DNA of 64,000 bases from RPQJ01 sp963706755 (lineage in GTDB: Bacteria; Pseudomonadota; Gammaproteobacteria; Steroidobacterales; Steroidobacteraceae), in NCBI GenBank assembly GCA_963706755.1, contig CAVPNH010000010.1, forward strand, positions 62,001-126,000. The letters are read 5' to 3'. Numbering within the stretch: position 1 is the stretch's first letter; every line of letters starts with the position of its first letter. This document shows positions 19,344-27,230 of the stretch, piece by piece. The position numbers and the translations under genes are program-made. The notes under the pieces are model-generated. The model had not been told where the DNA came from. It made no database searches and worked only from the letters and a program-made list of their open reading frames with translations.

Positions 19344-20021
19344 TCAGCCCGCCGCGCCCAGCTGCGCGATCAAGGCCCGCAGCCCGCTCCAGCCGATTTC
19401 CGCGCCCAGGCAGACGATCACGAAGGCGCTGAGTCGCGTGAGCACCGACAGGCCGCTCGGCCCGAGACGCTTCGCGAGGCGGCCGGCATTCGCGAGGCAG
19501 AGGTAGGTCACGAACGCGGCCAGCAGGATGCCGATGAAGGCTCCGCCCTGTGCCATCGCGGTGGCGACCGGGTGCTCGCGGCTGGTGTGTGCACTCAAGG
19601 TGATCGCAACGGCGATGCAGCCGGGGCCGATCGTCAGTGGAAACGTGAACGGGTAGAAGATGCTGCCCGAGTAGTCGCCGGTCTCGCCGGACGGCGCATC
19701 CGGGGCCCTGGCTGCAGCAGGCGCATCCGGCTGGAACAACATGGCCCAGCCCATGGCCGCGAGCACGATGCCGCCGGCGAACTGCACGATCGGGACCGAA
19801 ATCCCGAACAGCTCAAGGAAGGCGCGGCCTGCCACCAGGGTCACCGCGAGGAGGATCACGGCGTTGACGGAGACCTGGCGCGCGATTCTGCGCCGTGCTG
19901 CGTCGTCGGCCTGCTCCGTGAGGGCGAGCAGGATCACGGCGGTCCCGATCGGGTTGATCACGGGCAGCAGCGCCGCGAACGCCATCGGTATGGCCTTGAT
20001 GAGTGAGCTCAAGTCGTCCAT
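19344..20021 (-). CDS. MarC family integral membrane protein
   Basis: A 225-residue inner-membrane protein with about six helices. The first reads MAFAALLPVINPIGTAVILLAL, whose NP-G motif is characteristic of the MarC/UPF0056 family. A second copy-like helix, FTFPLTIGPGCIAVAITLS, follows the central loop. Members are predicted transporters with unproven substrates; the old link to multiple antibiotic resistance was not upheld. The central loop (residues 90-115) is rich in Ala/Pro/Asp. It lies between the Lrp regulator and the cls-like gene with short gaps on both sides. Confidence 0.9.
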   Translation of the reverse strand: MDDLSSLIKAIPMAFAALLPVINPIGTAVILLALTEQADDAARRRIARQVSVNAVILLAVTLVAGRAFLELFGISVPIVQFAGGIVLAAMGWAMLFQPDAPAAARAPDAPSGETGDYSGSIFYPFTFPLTIGPGCIAVAITLSAHTSREHPVATAMAQGGAFIGILLAAFVTYLCLANAGRLAKRLGPSGLSVLTRLSAFVIVCLGAEIGWSGLRALIAQLGAAG

Positions 20022-20045
20022 GCGCGGTCCCCTCTTCGTACGCCG

Positions 20046-20468
20046 TCAGAACTTGTAACTGGAAAGCAGCAGGCTCGTCTCCGTGCTCGCGATGCCCTCC
20101 ACCTGGCGGATGCGCCCGAGTACCCGATCGAACGCCTCGAGGCTGTCGGCGCGCAGTTGCGCAACGATATCCCAGCGGCCGTTGGTCGTGTGCAGCGCCT
20201 CGATGGCGGGATCGCCGCGCAGCGTGCGCAGCACCGAGTCCGCGCGATTGCCCTCGACGGCGATGCTCATGAATGCCGCAATGCGGTGCTGGTCTGCCTG
20301 CGGCTTCAGGCGGACCGTGTATCCGGCTATCGTGCCGTCGCGCTCGAGCTTCGCGATTCGGTTCTGCACCGTGCCGCGGGCGACGTGCAGCGTCTTCGCG
20401 AGCGAGGCTGCCGTCGCGCGCGCATTGGCGCGCAGCAGGGCAATCAGCCGGCGGTCGGTGTCGTCCAT
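20046..20468 (-). CDS. Lrp/AsnC family transcriptional regulator
   Basis: A 140-residue regulator. An AsnC-type HTH lies at residues 1-60 (DDTDRRLIALLRANARATAA, with GTVQNRIAKLERDGTIAGY), followed by the RAM ligand-binding domain. The HTH and length are typical of one-domain-pair Lrp proteins that respond to amino acids. It is divergent from arginase, with a 116-bp gap holding an inverted repeat, so arginine or ornithine control of arginase is a natural hypothesis. I chose ATG 20468 because the family starts at MDDTDRRL; the 21-residue extension is not conserved-looking. Confidence 0.9.
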   Translation of the reverse strand: MDDTDRRLIALLRANARATAASLAKTLHVARGTVQNRIAKLERDGTIAGYTVRLKPQADQHRIAAFMSIAVEGNRADSVLRTLRGDPAIEALHTTNGRWDIVAQLRADSLEAFDRVLGRIRQVEGIASTETSLLLSSYKF

Positions 20469-20505
20469 TCGGGGCTCCGGGGCTGGCGTAACGACAGAAT
20501 AGTCT

Positions 20506-20538
20506 GACGATATGGCCAATGTACATATCAAAATGGTC
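20506..20538. promoter_or_regulatory. possible Lrp-family operator between regulator and arginase
   Basis: In the AT-richer middle of the 116-bp divergent gap, GACGAT (20506-20511) and ATGGTC (20533-20538) form a loose inverted repeat around an AT-rich core (CATATCAAAA). AsnC/Lrp proteins usually bind such imperfect palindromes in divergent regions. The call is by position and symmetry only. Confidence 0.3.
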
Positions 20539-20584
20539 GATTAGCTGGCTTCTTGTTGGCTCGCCGTGAGGGGAAGATAAACTC

Positions 20585-21496
20585 ATGAGAGCAATCTCGA
20601 TGATCGGTGCGCCGACGGACATCGGCGCGAGCGCGCGCGGCGCGTCCATGGGGCCCGAGGCGTTGCGGGTTGCGGGACTCCGCGACACGCTCGAAGCCCA
20701 GGGGCTCGAGGTCCTGGACCGCGGCAACCTCAGCGGTCCAGGCAATCCGTGCCTGCCGCCGGTCAACGGCTATCGTCACCTCGCGGAGGTGACGCAGTGG
20801 AACCAGCTCGTGCACGACGCGGTGCACGGCGAACTCGAAGCGGGCCACCTGCCGATCCTGCTCGGCGGGGACCACAGCCTCGCCATTGGCTCCATTGCCG
20901 CCGTCGCGCGCTACTGCCGCTCGAGGGGTCGCCGACTGCGCGTCCTCTGGCTCGACGCGCACGCTGATTTCAACACGCGCGAGCTGACCCCGAGCGGCAA
21001 CCTGCACGGCATGCCGGTCGCCTGCCTGTGCGGCTACGGACCCCCGGAACTCACCGGTATCGGCGGCGCCGTGCCCGCCATGAGCCCCGGCGCGATCCGG
21101 CAGATCGGCATCCGCAGCGTGGACCAGGGGGAGAAGCGCTTCGTGCACGAGGTCGGGCTCGAGGTGTTCGACATGCGCTACATCGACGAGATCGGCATGC
21201 GCCACACGCTCGAGCAGGCGCTTCTCGAACTCGACGGCGACACGCACCTGCACGTGAGCTTCGACGTCGACTTCCTGGACCCGGAAATCGCGCCGGGCGT
21301 GCTCACCACCGTGCCGGGCGGGCCTTCGTATCGCGAGGCGCAGCTCTGCATGGAAATGATCGCGGACACCGGGCTCCTCGCCTCGCTGGATGTGATGGAG
21401 TTGAACCCTGCGCTCGACGTGCGCAACCGCACGGCACAGGTGGCCGTGGACCTGATCGGCTCGCTGTTCGGCAAGAGCACGCTGATGCGGCGCTAA
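20585..21496 (+). CDS. rocF: arginase
   Basis: Arginase hydrolyses L-arginine to ornithine and urea with a binuclear manganese centre. The 303-residue protein has all metal-binding motifs: LLGGDHSLAIGS, WLDAHADFNT and SFDVDFLDPEIAPG. The substrate-binding NLHGMPVA motif is also present, and the arginase-type SLDVMELNP near the C-terminus separates it from agmatinase. A GGGGAAG ribosome binding site precedes ATG 20585. It is divergent from an Lrp/AsnC regulator. No urease or ornithine aminotransferase gene is visible nearby. Confidence 0.94.
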   Translation: MRAISMIGAPTDIGASARGASMGPEALRVAGLRDTLEAQGLEVLDRGNLSGPGNPCLPPVNGYRHLAEVTQWNQLVHDAVHGELEAGHLPILLGGDHSLAIGSIAAVARYCRSRGRRLRVLWLDAHADFNTRELTPSGNLHGMPVACLCGYGPPELTGIGGAVPAMSPGAIRQIGIRSVDQGEKRFVHEVGLEVFDMRYIDEIGMRHTLEQALLELDGDTHLHVSFDVDFLDPEIAPGVLTTVPGGPSYREAQLCMEMIADTGLLASLDVMELNPALDVRNRTAQVAVDLIGSLFGKSTLMRR

Positions 21497-21602
21497 TCAG
21501 GCTTTCACTTGGCCGCGGTTCTGCGGCATCATTGCCGCCACCCCTCGATCATCGGCCATCTTCGGCCAGCGCCCGCGGGCGCGCACCCTTTAGGAGAAGC
21601 TC

Positions 21603-22424
21603 ATGAAGATTCGGACGATCCCGGCCTGCACCCTGGCCGCCATCGCCTCATTGGCCGCCGTCGCACCCACCGCGTCCCGCGCCGAAACGCCGGACGAGTG
21701 GCAGTTCAACGCGACGATTTACGCCTGGCTGCCCGACATGGGGGGCACGACGGCGTTTCCTCCTCCCAGCGACGGGGAGTCCTCGGTCGAGGTGACCGCC
21801 AGCGACATCCTCGACGCGCTCAATTTTGCCTTCATGGGAGCCATGAGTGCGCAGAAGGGTCGCTGGGGGCTGGCCACCGACGTCAACTACCTGGACCTCA
21901 GCGCATCCAAGAAGCGGTCGCGCGACCTCACGGTCGGAGGCATTACCCTGCCGGCCGACATCACGGCCAAGGTCGACCTCGGCGTCACGGGCTGGCTCTG
22001 GACGACGGTTGGATCCTACCGGGTGGTGGACAAGCCTGACTATGTGATGGACCTCATCGCGGGGGCGCGCATGCTGAACCTCGCCGAGGACCTGAAGTGG
22101 AGCCTGAGCAGTGATGTTACCGACCCGCCGATCAGTCGCGACGGCAAGAGCGAAGTGAGCGATACCTTTTGGGACGGAGTCGTCGGCGTCAAGGGCCGCG
22201 CCACGTTCGGCGCTGAGAAGAAGTGGTTCATGCCGTACTACGTCGACATCGGCACGGGCGACAGCGACCTCACCTGGCTGGGCATGCTCGGGGTTGGCTA
22301 CTCATACGGCTGGGGCGACCTGGTCGCCGTGTGGCGCTACGCGGACTACGAGTTCTCGTCCAAGGACCTGGTCCAGGACCTGTACTTCAACGGCCCGGCG
22401 TTCGGCGTCTCCTTCCACTTCTGA
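21603..22424 (+). CDS. predicted outer membrane beta-barrel protein
   Basis: A 273-residue exported protein of unknown role. The signal peptide ends near ASRAETPDE. The mature part has alternating strands (WQFNATIYAWLPDMGG, LGVTGWLWTTVGSYRVV) and ends in FGVSFHF, the terminal-phenylalanine signature of BAM-dependent barrels. The strand pattern suggests about 8-12 strands. AGGAG lies 6 nt before the ATG. A perfect 30-nt palindrome follows the stop. No porin or transport family could be assigned. Confidence 0.75.
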   Translation: MKIRTIPACTLAAIASLAAVAPTASRAETPDEWQFNATIYAWLPDMGGTTAFPPPSDGESSVEVTASDILDALNFAFMGAMSAQKGRWGLATDVNYLDLSASKKRSRDLTVGGITLPADITAKVDLGVTGWLWTTVGSYRVVDKPDYVMDLIAGARMLNLAEDLKWSLSSDVTDPPISRDGKSEVSDTFWDGVVGVKGRATFGAEKKWFMPYYVDIGTGDSDLTWLGMLGVGYSYGWGDLVAVWRYADYEFSSKDLVQDLYFNGPAFGVSFHF

Positions 22425-22436
22425 TCAAGCCTGTGA

Positions 22437-22466
22437 CCGGGCTCGGGATCGCGATCCCGAGCCCGG
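22437..22466. terminator. perfect 30-nt palindrome after the outer-membrane protein gene
   Basis: Positions 22437-22451 and 22452-22466 are exact inverted complements (arms CCGGGCTCGGGATCG). The hairpin begins 12 bp after the stop of the outer-membrane gene. There is no T-tract on either strand, so it is either a weak terminator or an mRNA-stabilising or attenuating structure before the maturase gene. Confidence 0.5.
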
Positions 22467-22548
22467 CCTGCGCCCCGGCGGGGGCAACATTTCTTCCAGC
22501 ACGACCTTAGACCGCTACAGCGCGCCCCAGTGGCTGGGGGAGCGCGCG

Positions 22549-23755
22549 GTGCGTCGCTTCCACGTCATGGCGAAGCCGGCCGGGTCGGCCTGCAACCTCG
22601 ACTGCACCTACTGCTTCTACCTGAGCAAGCAGGAACTGTCCGGTGGACCCGGCGGCGGGCACATGCACGACGACGTGCTCGAGCGCTTCGTCGCGGACTA
22701 CATCGCGAGCGTCACGGCCGAGGAGGTCGTGTTCTCCTGGCAGGGCGGGGAGCCGACGCTCATGGGCCTCGATTTCTTCCGCAAGGCCGTCGCCCTGCAG
22801 AAGAAGTACGCGAAGCCGGGCCAGCGCATCGAGAACGACCTGCAGACGAACGGCACGCTGCTCGACGAGGACTGGGCGCGGTTCCTGAAGGAGCACTCGT
22901 TCCTGGTGGGCCTCTCCATCGACGGCCCGAAGGACGTGCACGATCACTACCGGATCACGAAGAAGGGCGAGCCCACCTTCGACCGCGTCTGCGACGCCGC
23001 AGCGACGCTGCGGCGCTTCGGCGTGCGCTACAACACGCTCACCTGCGTGAGCCGGTTCAACGCCTCGAGACCGCTCGACGTCTACCGCTTCCTGCGCCGC
23101 GAGCTCGCTTCAACCTACCTGCAGTTCATCCCGATCGTCGAGCCGCGGGAGTTCGAGACCACCGCGCCGCAGCGCTGGAATCCCGAGCGCACGGTCGCGA
23201 TCGGCGATCCCCGGACGAGTCCCGACCATCCCGAGTCCGTGGTCACGCCCTGGTCGGTGGACGCAGAGGAATACGGTTACTTCCTGTCGAAGGTGTGGGA
23301 CGAGTGGCTGGCGCGCGACGTCGGCAAGGTGCTGGTCAACTTCTGCGAGACGCTGGTGGTGCAGCACATGGGCCAGCCGTCGCAGATCTGCGTGCACGGT
23401 GAGTTCTGCGGCAAGGGCGTGGCGCTCGAGCACGACGGCAGCGCCTACTCCTGCGACCACTACGTGTATCCCGAGTATCGGCTCGGCAACGTGCGCGAGC
23501 GCTCGCTGGGCGACATGGTGTTCTCGCCCGAGCAGGTGCGATTCGGGTACGCGAAGTCCGAGAACCTTCCCGCGTACTGCCGGCAGTGCGAATTCCTCTC
23601 GGATTGCTGGGGCGAATGCCCGAAGAACCGGTTCCTGCAGGACGCCCGACGGCGAGCCGGGGCTCAACTATCTCTGTCCGGGCCTGAAGCGCTTCTTCGC
23701 ACATGCCACGCCGGCCGCCGCGAAGATGGCCCGCAAGTTGAACAAGCTCAAGTAG
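22549..23755 (+). CDS. anaerobic sulfatase-maturating enzyme, radical SAM/SPASM (one frameshift)
   Basis: This enzyme oxidises the active-site Cys or Ser of sulfatases to formylglycine in the cytoplasm. The radical SAM cluster motif CNLDCTYC is near residue 14, followed by VFSWQGGEPTL. A Cys-rich SPASM domain (CVHGEFCGKG, CDHYVYPEYR, CRQCEFLSDCWGECPKNR) would hold two more iron-sulfur clusters. One extra base at about 23641 shifts the frame; deleting it gives TPDGEPGLNYLCPGLKRFF as the C-terminus. I chose GTG 22549 because GGGGGAG lies about 7 nt upstream; ATG 22567 would cut into the conserved start. The Cys-type sulfatase at 24464-26974 is the probable substrate. Confidence 0.9.
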
Positions 23756-24347
23756 GACGCCGGGCGACGACCTGCACAACTGCGCTCGGGCCGGCATGGC
23801 CTGGACCCTCGTGAATCACGCGCTCCAGTTCTGCCGCGTGGACGAACTCGAGTCCCACCAGTTCTTCGCGCAGGCCGGCCAGCGTGGGCAACAGGTCCGT
23901 GTCCTTCGGGCCGCCGGTGCCGTAGGCCAGTTGGGCGGGCGTGTACGCCTCGAGCAGGAACACTCCCCCGATCTTCAGGCCCGCGACCACCTGCCGATGA
24001 ACCGCGGCGCGCAGCGCGCTGGGCAGGTGGCACCAGATCGACACGATGCCGTCCCACCGCTCCGGTTCGACCCGGTATTCGGCGAGGTCGGCGACGACCG
24101 TCTCGATCCGTACGCCACTGGCCGCAGCGAGTTGTGCCGCCTTGCCGAGCCCGACGGCGGACTGGTCGACCGCGACCGGAACGAAGCCCTGCTGGGCCAG
24201 AAAGACCGCATTTCGACCTTCGCCCTCGGCGAGGCACAGCACGTCGCCACCAGGGCGGATCTCTGAACAGTGCCCGCGCAGGAAGTCGTTCGGTTCGGTG
24301 CCGTAGAAGTAGTCCGCCGTGCCGTATCGCTCATCCCAGGAAATCAT
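23748..24347 (-). CDS. SAM-dependent methyltransferase (TehB-like class I)
   Basis: A 199-residue class I methyltransferase. It opens with WDERYGTADYFYGTEPNDFL, common in small methyltransferases near TehB and thiol/selenium-type enzymes. The SAM motif reads DVLCLAEGEGRNAVFLAQQG near residue 35, and the VWC-like post motif IVSIWCHLP follows. The substrate is unknown. It overlaps the 3' end of the convergent maturase gene by 8 bp. I chose ATG 24347; the upstream open frame lies over the terminator region and is not coding-like. Confidence 0.85.
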   Translation of the reverse strand: MISWDERYGTADYFYGTEPNDFLRGHCSEIRPGGDVLCLAEGEGRNAVFLAQQGFVPVAVDQSAVGLGKAAQLAAASGVRIETVVADLAEYRVEPERWDGIVSIWCHLPSALRAAVHRQVVAGLKIGGVFLLEAYTPAQLAYGTGGPKDTDLLPTLAGLREELVGLEFVHAAELERVIHEGPGHAGPSAVVQVVARRPT

Positions 24348-24400
24348 GAGGGCCTTCTCCCCGAAGCCTTGTCCAGGACGCACCGGCCCCCCCGAGAAAG

Positions 24401-24424
24401 AAAGGGGGCGGCAATGCCGCCCCC
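24401..24424 (-). terminator. intrinsic terminator of the arylsulfatase gene
   Basis: GGGGGCGGC (24404-24412) pairs with GCCGCCCCC (24416-24424) around AAT. Read on the minus strand, the hairpin is followed by TTTCTTTCTC, a usable T-rich tail. It lies 40 bp after the sulfatase stop and before the methyltransferase gene. Confidence 0.75.
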
Positions 24425-24463
24425 TTCGTTCAGTTCCGCGGGCCTGCCCGCGGACGAATCGGC

Positions 24464-26974
24464 TTACTGGCTCGCTGCCTGTGCCTGCATGGCCGCCTCG
24501 AGCTTCTTGATGTCCTCGGGCGACAGCTTCGGCCGGTCGACCTTGATCGTCAGCTTGTCGAGCTTGGCGGTCAGTGCGAACGGCGGCTGGTAGTCGGCGT
24601 CGTTCACGCCGGTGAGCGTGTCCGACCCGATGTCGAAGCTCTCGTCCCACTGCAGGATCATCGGCAGCGTGTGGTCCATCGTGATCGTCTGCACCGGCTT
24701 GCCGTCGACGATCAGCGTGCCCGTGCCCGGCCGACCGAGGCCGCTCATGTTGTTGAACGCGAGCGTCCCGATGCCCAGGCCGTCGTACTTGAAGTCGAAC
24801 GCGACTGTGTGTTTACCAGGCGCGAGAGCGTCCGGACCCTCCCACTTCACGCGCTTCAGGTCGACCAGGTTCCACAGGAATACCGGCTTGCCCTTGAGCA
24901 GGTAGAAGCCGTAGCCGGCGAAACGCCCGCCCGAGGTCAGGATCATGCCCTCGGCGCCTTGCTGCGGTACCTCGATGTCGGCGGTGATGGTGTAGGAGCT
25001 GTTCAGGATCATCGGCGAGTCGCCCTGCGGCAGGCCGACCATCGGCCGCGTGTAGACGAACTCCGTGCGCCCGGCCGTGATGTTCGGCCGCGGCGCGACG
25101 ATGCGGGCCGCCACCGAGGCGTCCATCGGGAAGACCTGGTACTTCTTCGCCTCGGCGATGAACAAGTCCTTCATCTCCTTGACCCTCTGTGGGTTCTTCG
25201 CGGCGATGTCGTCAGTCTGAGTGAAGTCCCTGTTCAGGTCGTAGAGCTGGAGCACCTGCTTGTTCAGCGGGTCGGGGTTCGCTGCGCCGAAAGCCTGCCA
25301 CGGCGCGCGGTTCACCTTGGTGCTGAGGAGCCAGCCGTCGTGATAGAGCGCGTACTGGCCCATCATCTCGAAATACTGGGTGCGGTGGCGGGACGGCGCC
25401 TTGGCATTCTTCGCATCGAAGGTGTAGGCGAAGCTCGTGCCCTCGATGGGGGCCTGCTTGATGCCGTCCACCATCTGGGGCGCATGGATGCCGGCGGCCT
25501 CGAGGATGGTCGGCACGACGTCTATGACATGCACGAACTGCTGGCGCAGCCCGCCCTTGTCCTTGATGCGCGCCGGCCACGACACGACCATGTTCTGGTT
25601 CACGCCGCCCAGCCTGGACGCATTCTGCTTGAACCAGTCGAACGGCGTGTCGAAGGCCCACGACCAGCCGGCCGACATGTGGTTGTAGGTCTGCTCCGTG
25701 CCCCAGACGTCGTAGAACTTCAGCTGCACCTCGGCGGGTAACTCGTTGACGCCGTTGAACCACGCGACCTCGTTCGGCGTGCCCAGAGGCCCGCCCTCGG
25801 CGCTGGTGCCGTTGTCGCCGTTGATGTAGATGACGAGCGTGTTGTCGAGCTTGCCGATGTCATCGAAGGCCTCGATCACGCGCCCGATCTCGTAGTCGCT
25901 GTAGGCTGCGTAGGCGGCGAACACCTCGACCTGCCTGATGAACAGCTTCTTCTCGTCGGCCGAGAGCTGGTCCCACGGCTTCAGCAAGTCACTCGGCCAG
26001 GGTGTGAGCTTCGCGTCCATCGGGACCACGCCGAGCTTCTTCTGGTTCTCGAAGATGCGCTCGCGCAGCTTCTCGTATCCGTCGTCGAAGAGGTGCATCG
26101 CGTGGATCTTGTCCACCCACTCCTTGGTCGGGTGATGCGGGGCGTGCGTGGCGCCGGGCGCGTACTTGATGAAGATCGGCTTGGACGGGTCGATCTGGTG
26201 GATGCGCGTCATATAGTCGATGGCGTCGTCCGCCATGCCGGTGACGAGGTTCCAGCCGGGCTTGCCCTCGAACGGATAGATCTGGGTCGTGTTGCGGAAC
26301 AGGTTCGGCTGCCACTGGTTCGCGTCGCCGCCGACGAAGCCGTAGAAGTACTCGAAGCCCATGCCGGTCGGCCACTGGTCGAACGGTCCGACCTGGCTGG
26401 CCGCGAACGAAGGCGTGTTGTGATCCTTGCCGAACCACGCCGTCGCATAGCCGTTGTCGAGCAGCATGCGGCCGATGGTGGCCTTGTCCTTGGGGATGAT
26501 GCTGTTGTATCCCGGGAAGCCGGTCGACTGCTCCGAGACCACGCCGAAGCCTGCGGAGTGATGATTCCGCCCGGTAATGAGCGCGGCGCGCGTCGGCGAG
26601 CAGAGCGCGGTGGAGAACATGCGGTTGTAGCGCAGGCCCTCGCTCGCGATGCGGTCCATCGTGGGTGTCGGGATGACGCCGCCGAAGGTGCTCGGCACTC
26701 CGAATCCGGCGTCATCGGTAATGATGAGCAGAACGTTGGGCGCGCCCTTGGGCGGCACGATGCGCGGGGCCCACCAGGCCTTCGACTGCAGTGCGCCATC
26801 CTTGATCACGCCGCCGAACTTCGGGTCGGGGGCCGGGAGTTGCGCGGGACTGACGGTCGTGGTCGCGCTCGGCGCGCCCAGCGTGCCGGTGACCTGCTGT
26901 GCAAGCACGGCGGGCGGCGCGCCACCGACGACGACGGACGCCGCGATGAACAGGGAGGTCCTGAGTCTCGACAT
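24464..26974 (-). CDS. exported arylsulfatase, Cys-type
   Basis: An 836-residue sulfatase with a signal peptide (LFIAASVVVGGAPPAVLAQ). The catalytic signature is TALCSPTRAALITGRN, with Cys125 as the residue converted to formylglycine. Metal-site motifs IITDDAGFG (residues 85-92) and YINGDNGTSAEGG are present. After the catalytic part, residues 610-810 look like a lectin/LamG-type beta-sandwich, a common tail in large bacterial arylsulfatases. The substrate is unknown, but sulfate-ester scavenging is likely. A radical SAM maturase gene is 700 bp away, which fits a non-FGE, oxygen-independent maturation route. Confidence 0.92.
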   Translation of the reverse strand: MSRLRTSLFIAASVVVGGAPPAVLAQQVTGTLGAPSATTTVSPAQLPAPDPKFGGVIKDGALQSKAWWAPRIVPPKGAPNVLLIITDDAGFGVPSTFGGVIPTPTMDRIASEGLRYNRMFSTALCSPTRAALITGRNHHSAGFGVVSEQSTGFPGYNSIIPKDKATIGRMLLDNGYATAWFGKDHNTPSFAASQVGPFDQWPTGMGFEYFYGFVGGDANQWQPNLFRNTTQIYPFEGKPGWNLVTGMADDAIDYMTRIHQIDPSKPIFIKYAPGATHAPHHPTKEWVDKIHAMHLFDDGYEKLRERIFENQKKLGVVPMDAKLTPWPSDLLKPWDQLSADEKKLFIRQVEVFAAYAAYSDYEIGRVIEAFDDIGKLDNTLVIYINGDNGTSAEGGPLGTPNEVAWFNGVNELPAEVQLKFYDVWGTEQTYNHMSAGWSWAFDTPFDWFKQNASRLGGVNQNMVVSWPARIKDKGGLRQQFVHVIDVVPTILEAAGIHAPQMVDGIKQAPIEGTSFAYTFDAKNAKAPSRHRTQYFEMMGQYALYHDGWLLSTKVNRAPWQAFGAANPDPLNKQVLQLYDLNRDFTQTDDIAAKNPQRVKEMKDLFIAEAKKYQVFPMDASVAARIVAPRPNITAGRTEFVYTRPMVGLPQGDSPMILNSSYTITADIEVPQQGAEGMILTSGGRFAGYGFYLLKGKPVFLWNLVDLKRVKWEGPDALAPGKHTVAFDFKYDGLGIGTLAFNNMSGLGRPGTGTLIVDGKPVQTITMDHTLPMILQWDESFDIGSDTLTGVNDADYQPPFALTAKLDKLTIKVDRPKLSPEDIKKLEAAMQAQAASQ

Positions 26975-27230
26975 GGTGTGACTCCAGAATTTGACTTACA
27001 GGTGTCGGCTTGGCGTCTTGGATCACGAGCACGCCAGCCGCTGCCGCAATCCTATCCTCCGCGATCCGGTCTCCGCAACGAGAAAGTCGGGCCAGTCAGT
27101 GCTGCGGCGTGCCGCCCCGCCCGCGTGCACCCGGTGGCGCCGCGGCGGGATGGTGCGCTGCGTGGCAAGCCCGCGCGGTCACAATGCGGTAATAATTCGC
27201 CACTCATTTCAGGAATCCCGGGGACAGCCA

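Noticed and set aside
23756..24266. Plus-strand open frame after the maturase gene
   Set aside because: It is antisense to the methyltransferase, which has a clear SAM-binding motif.
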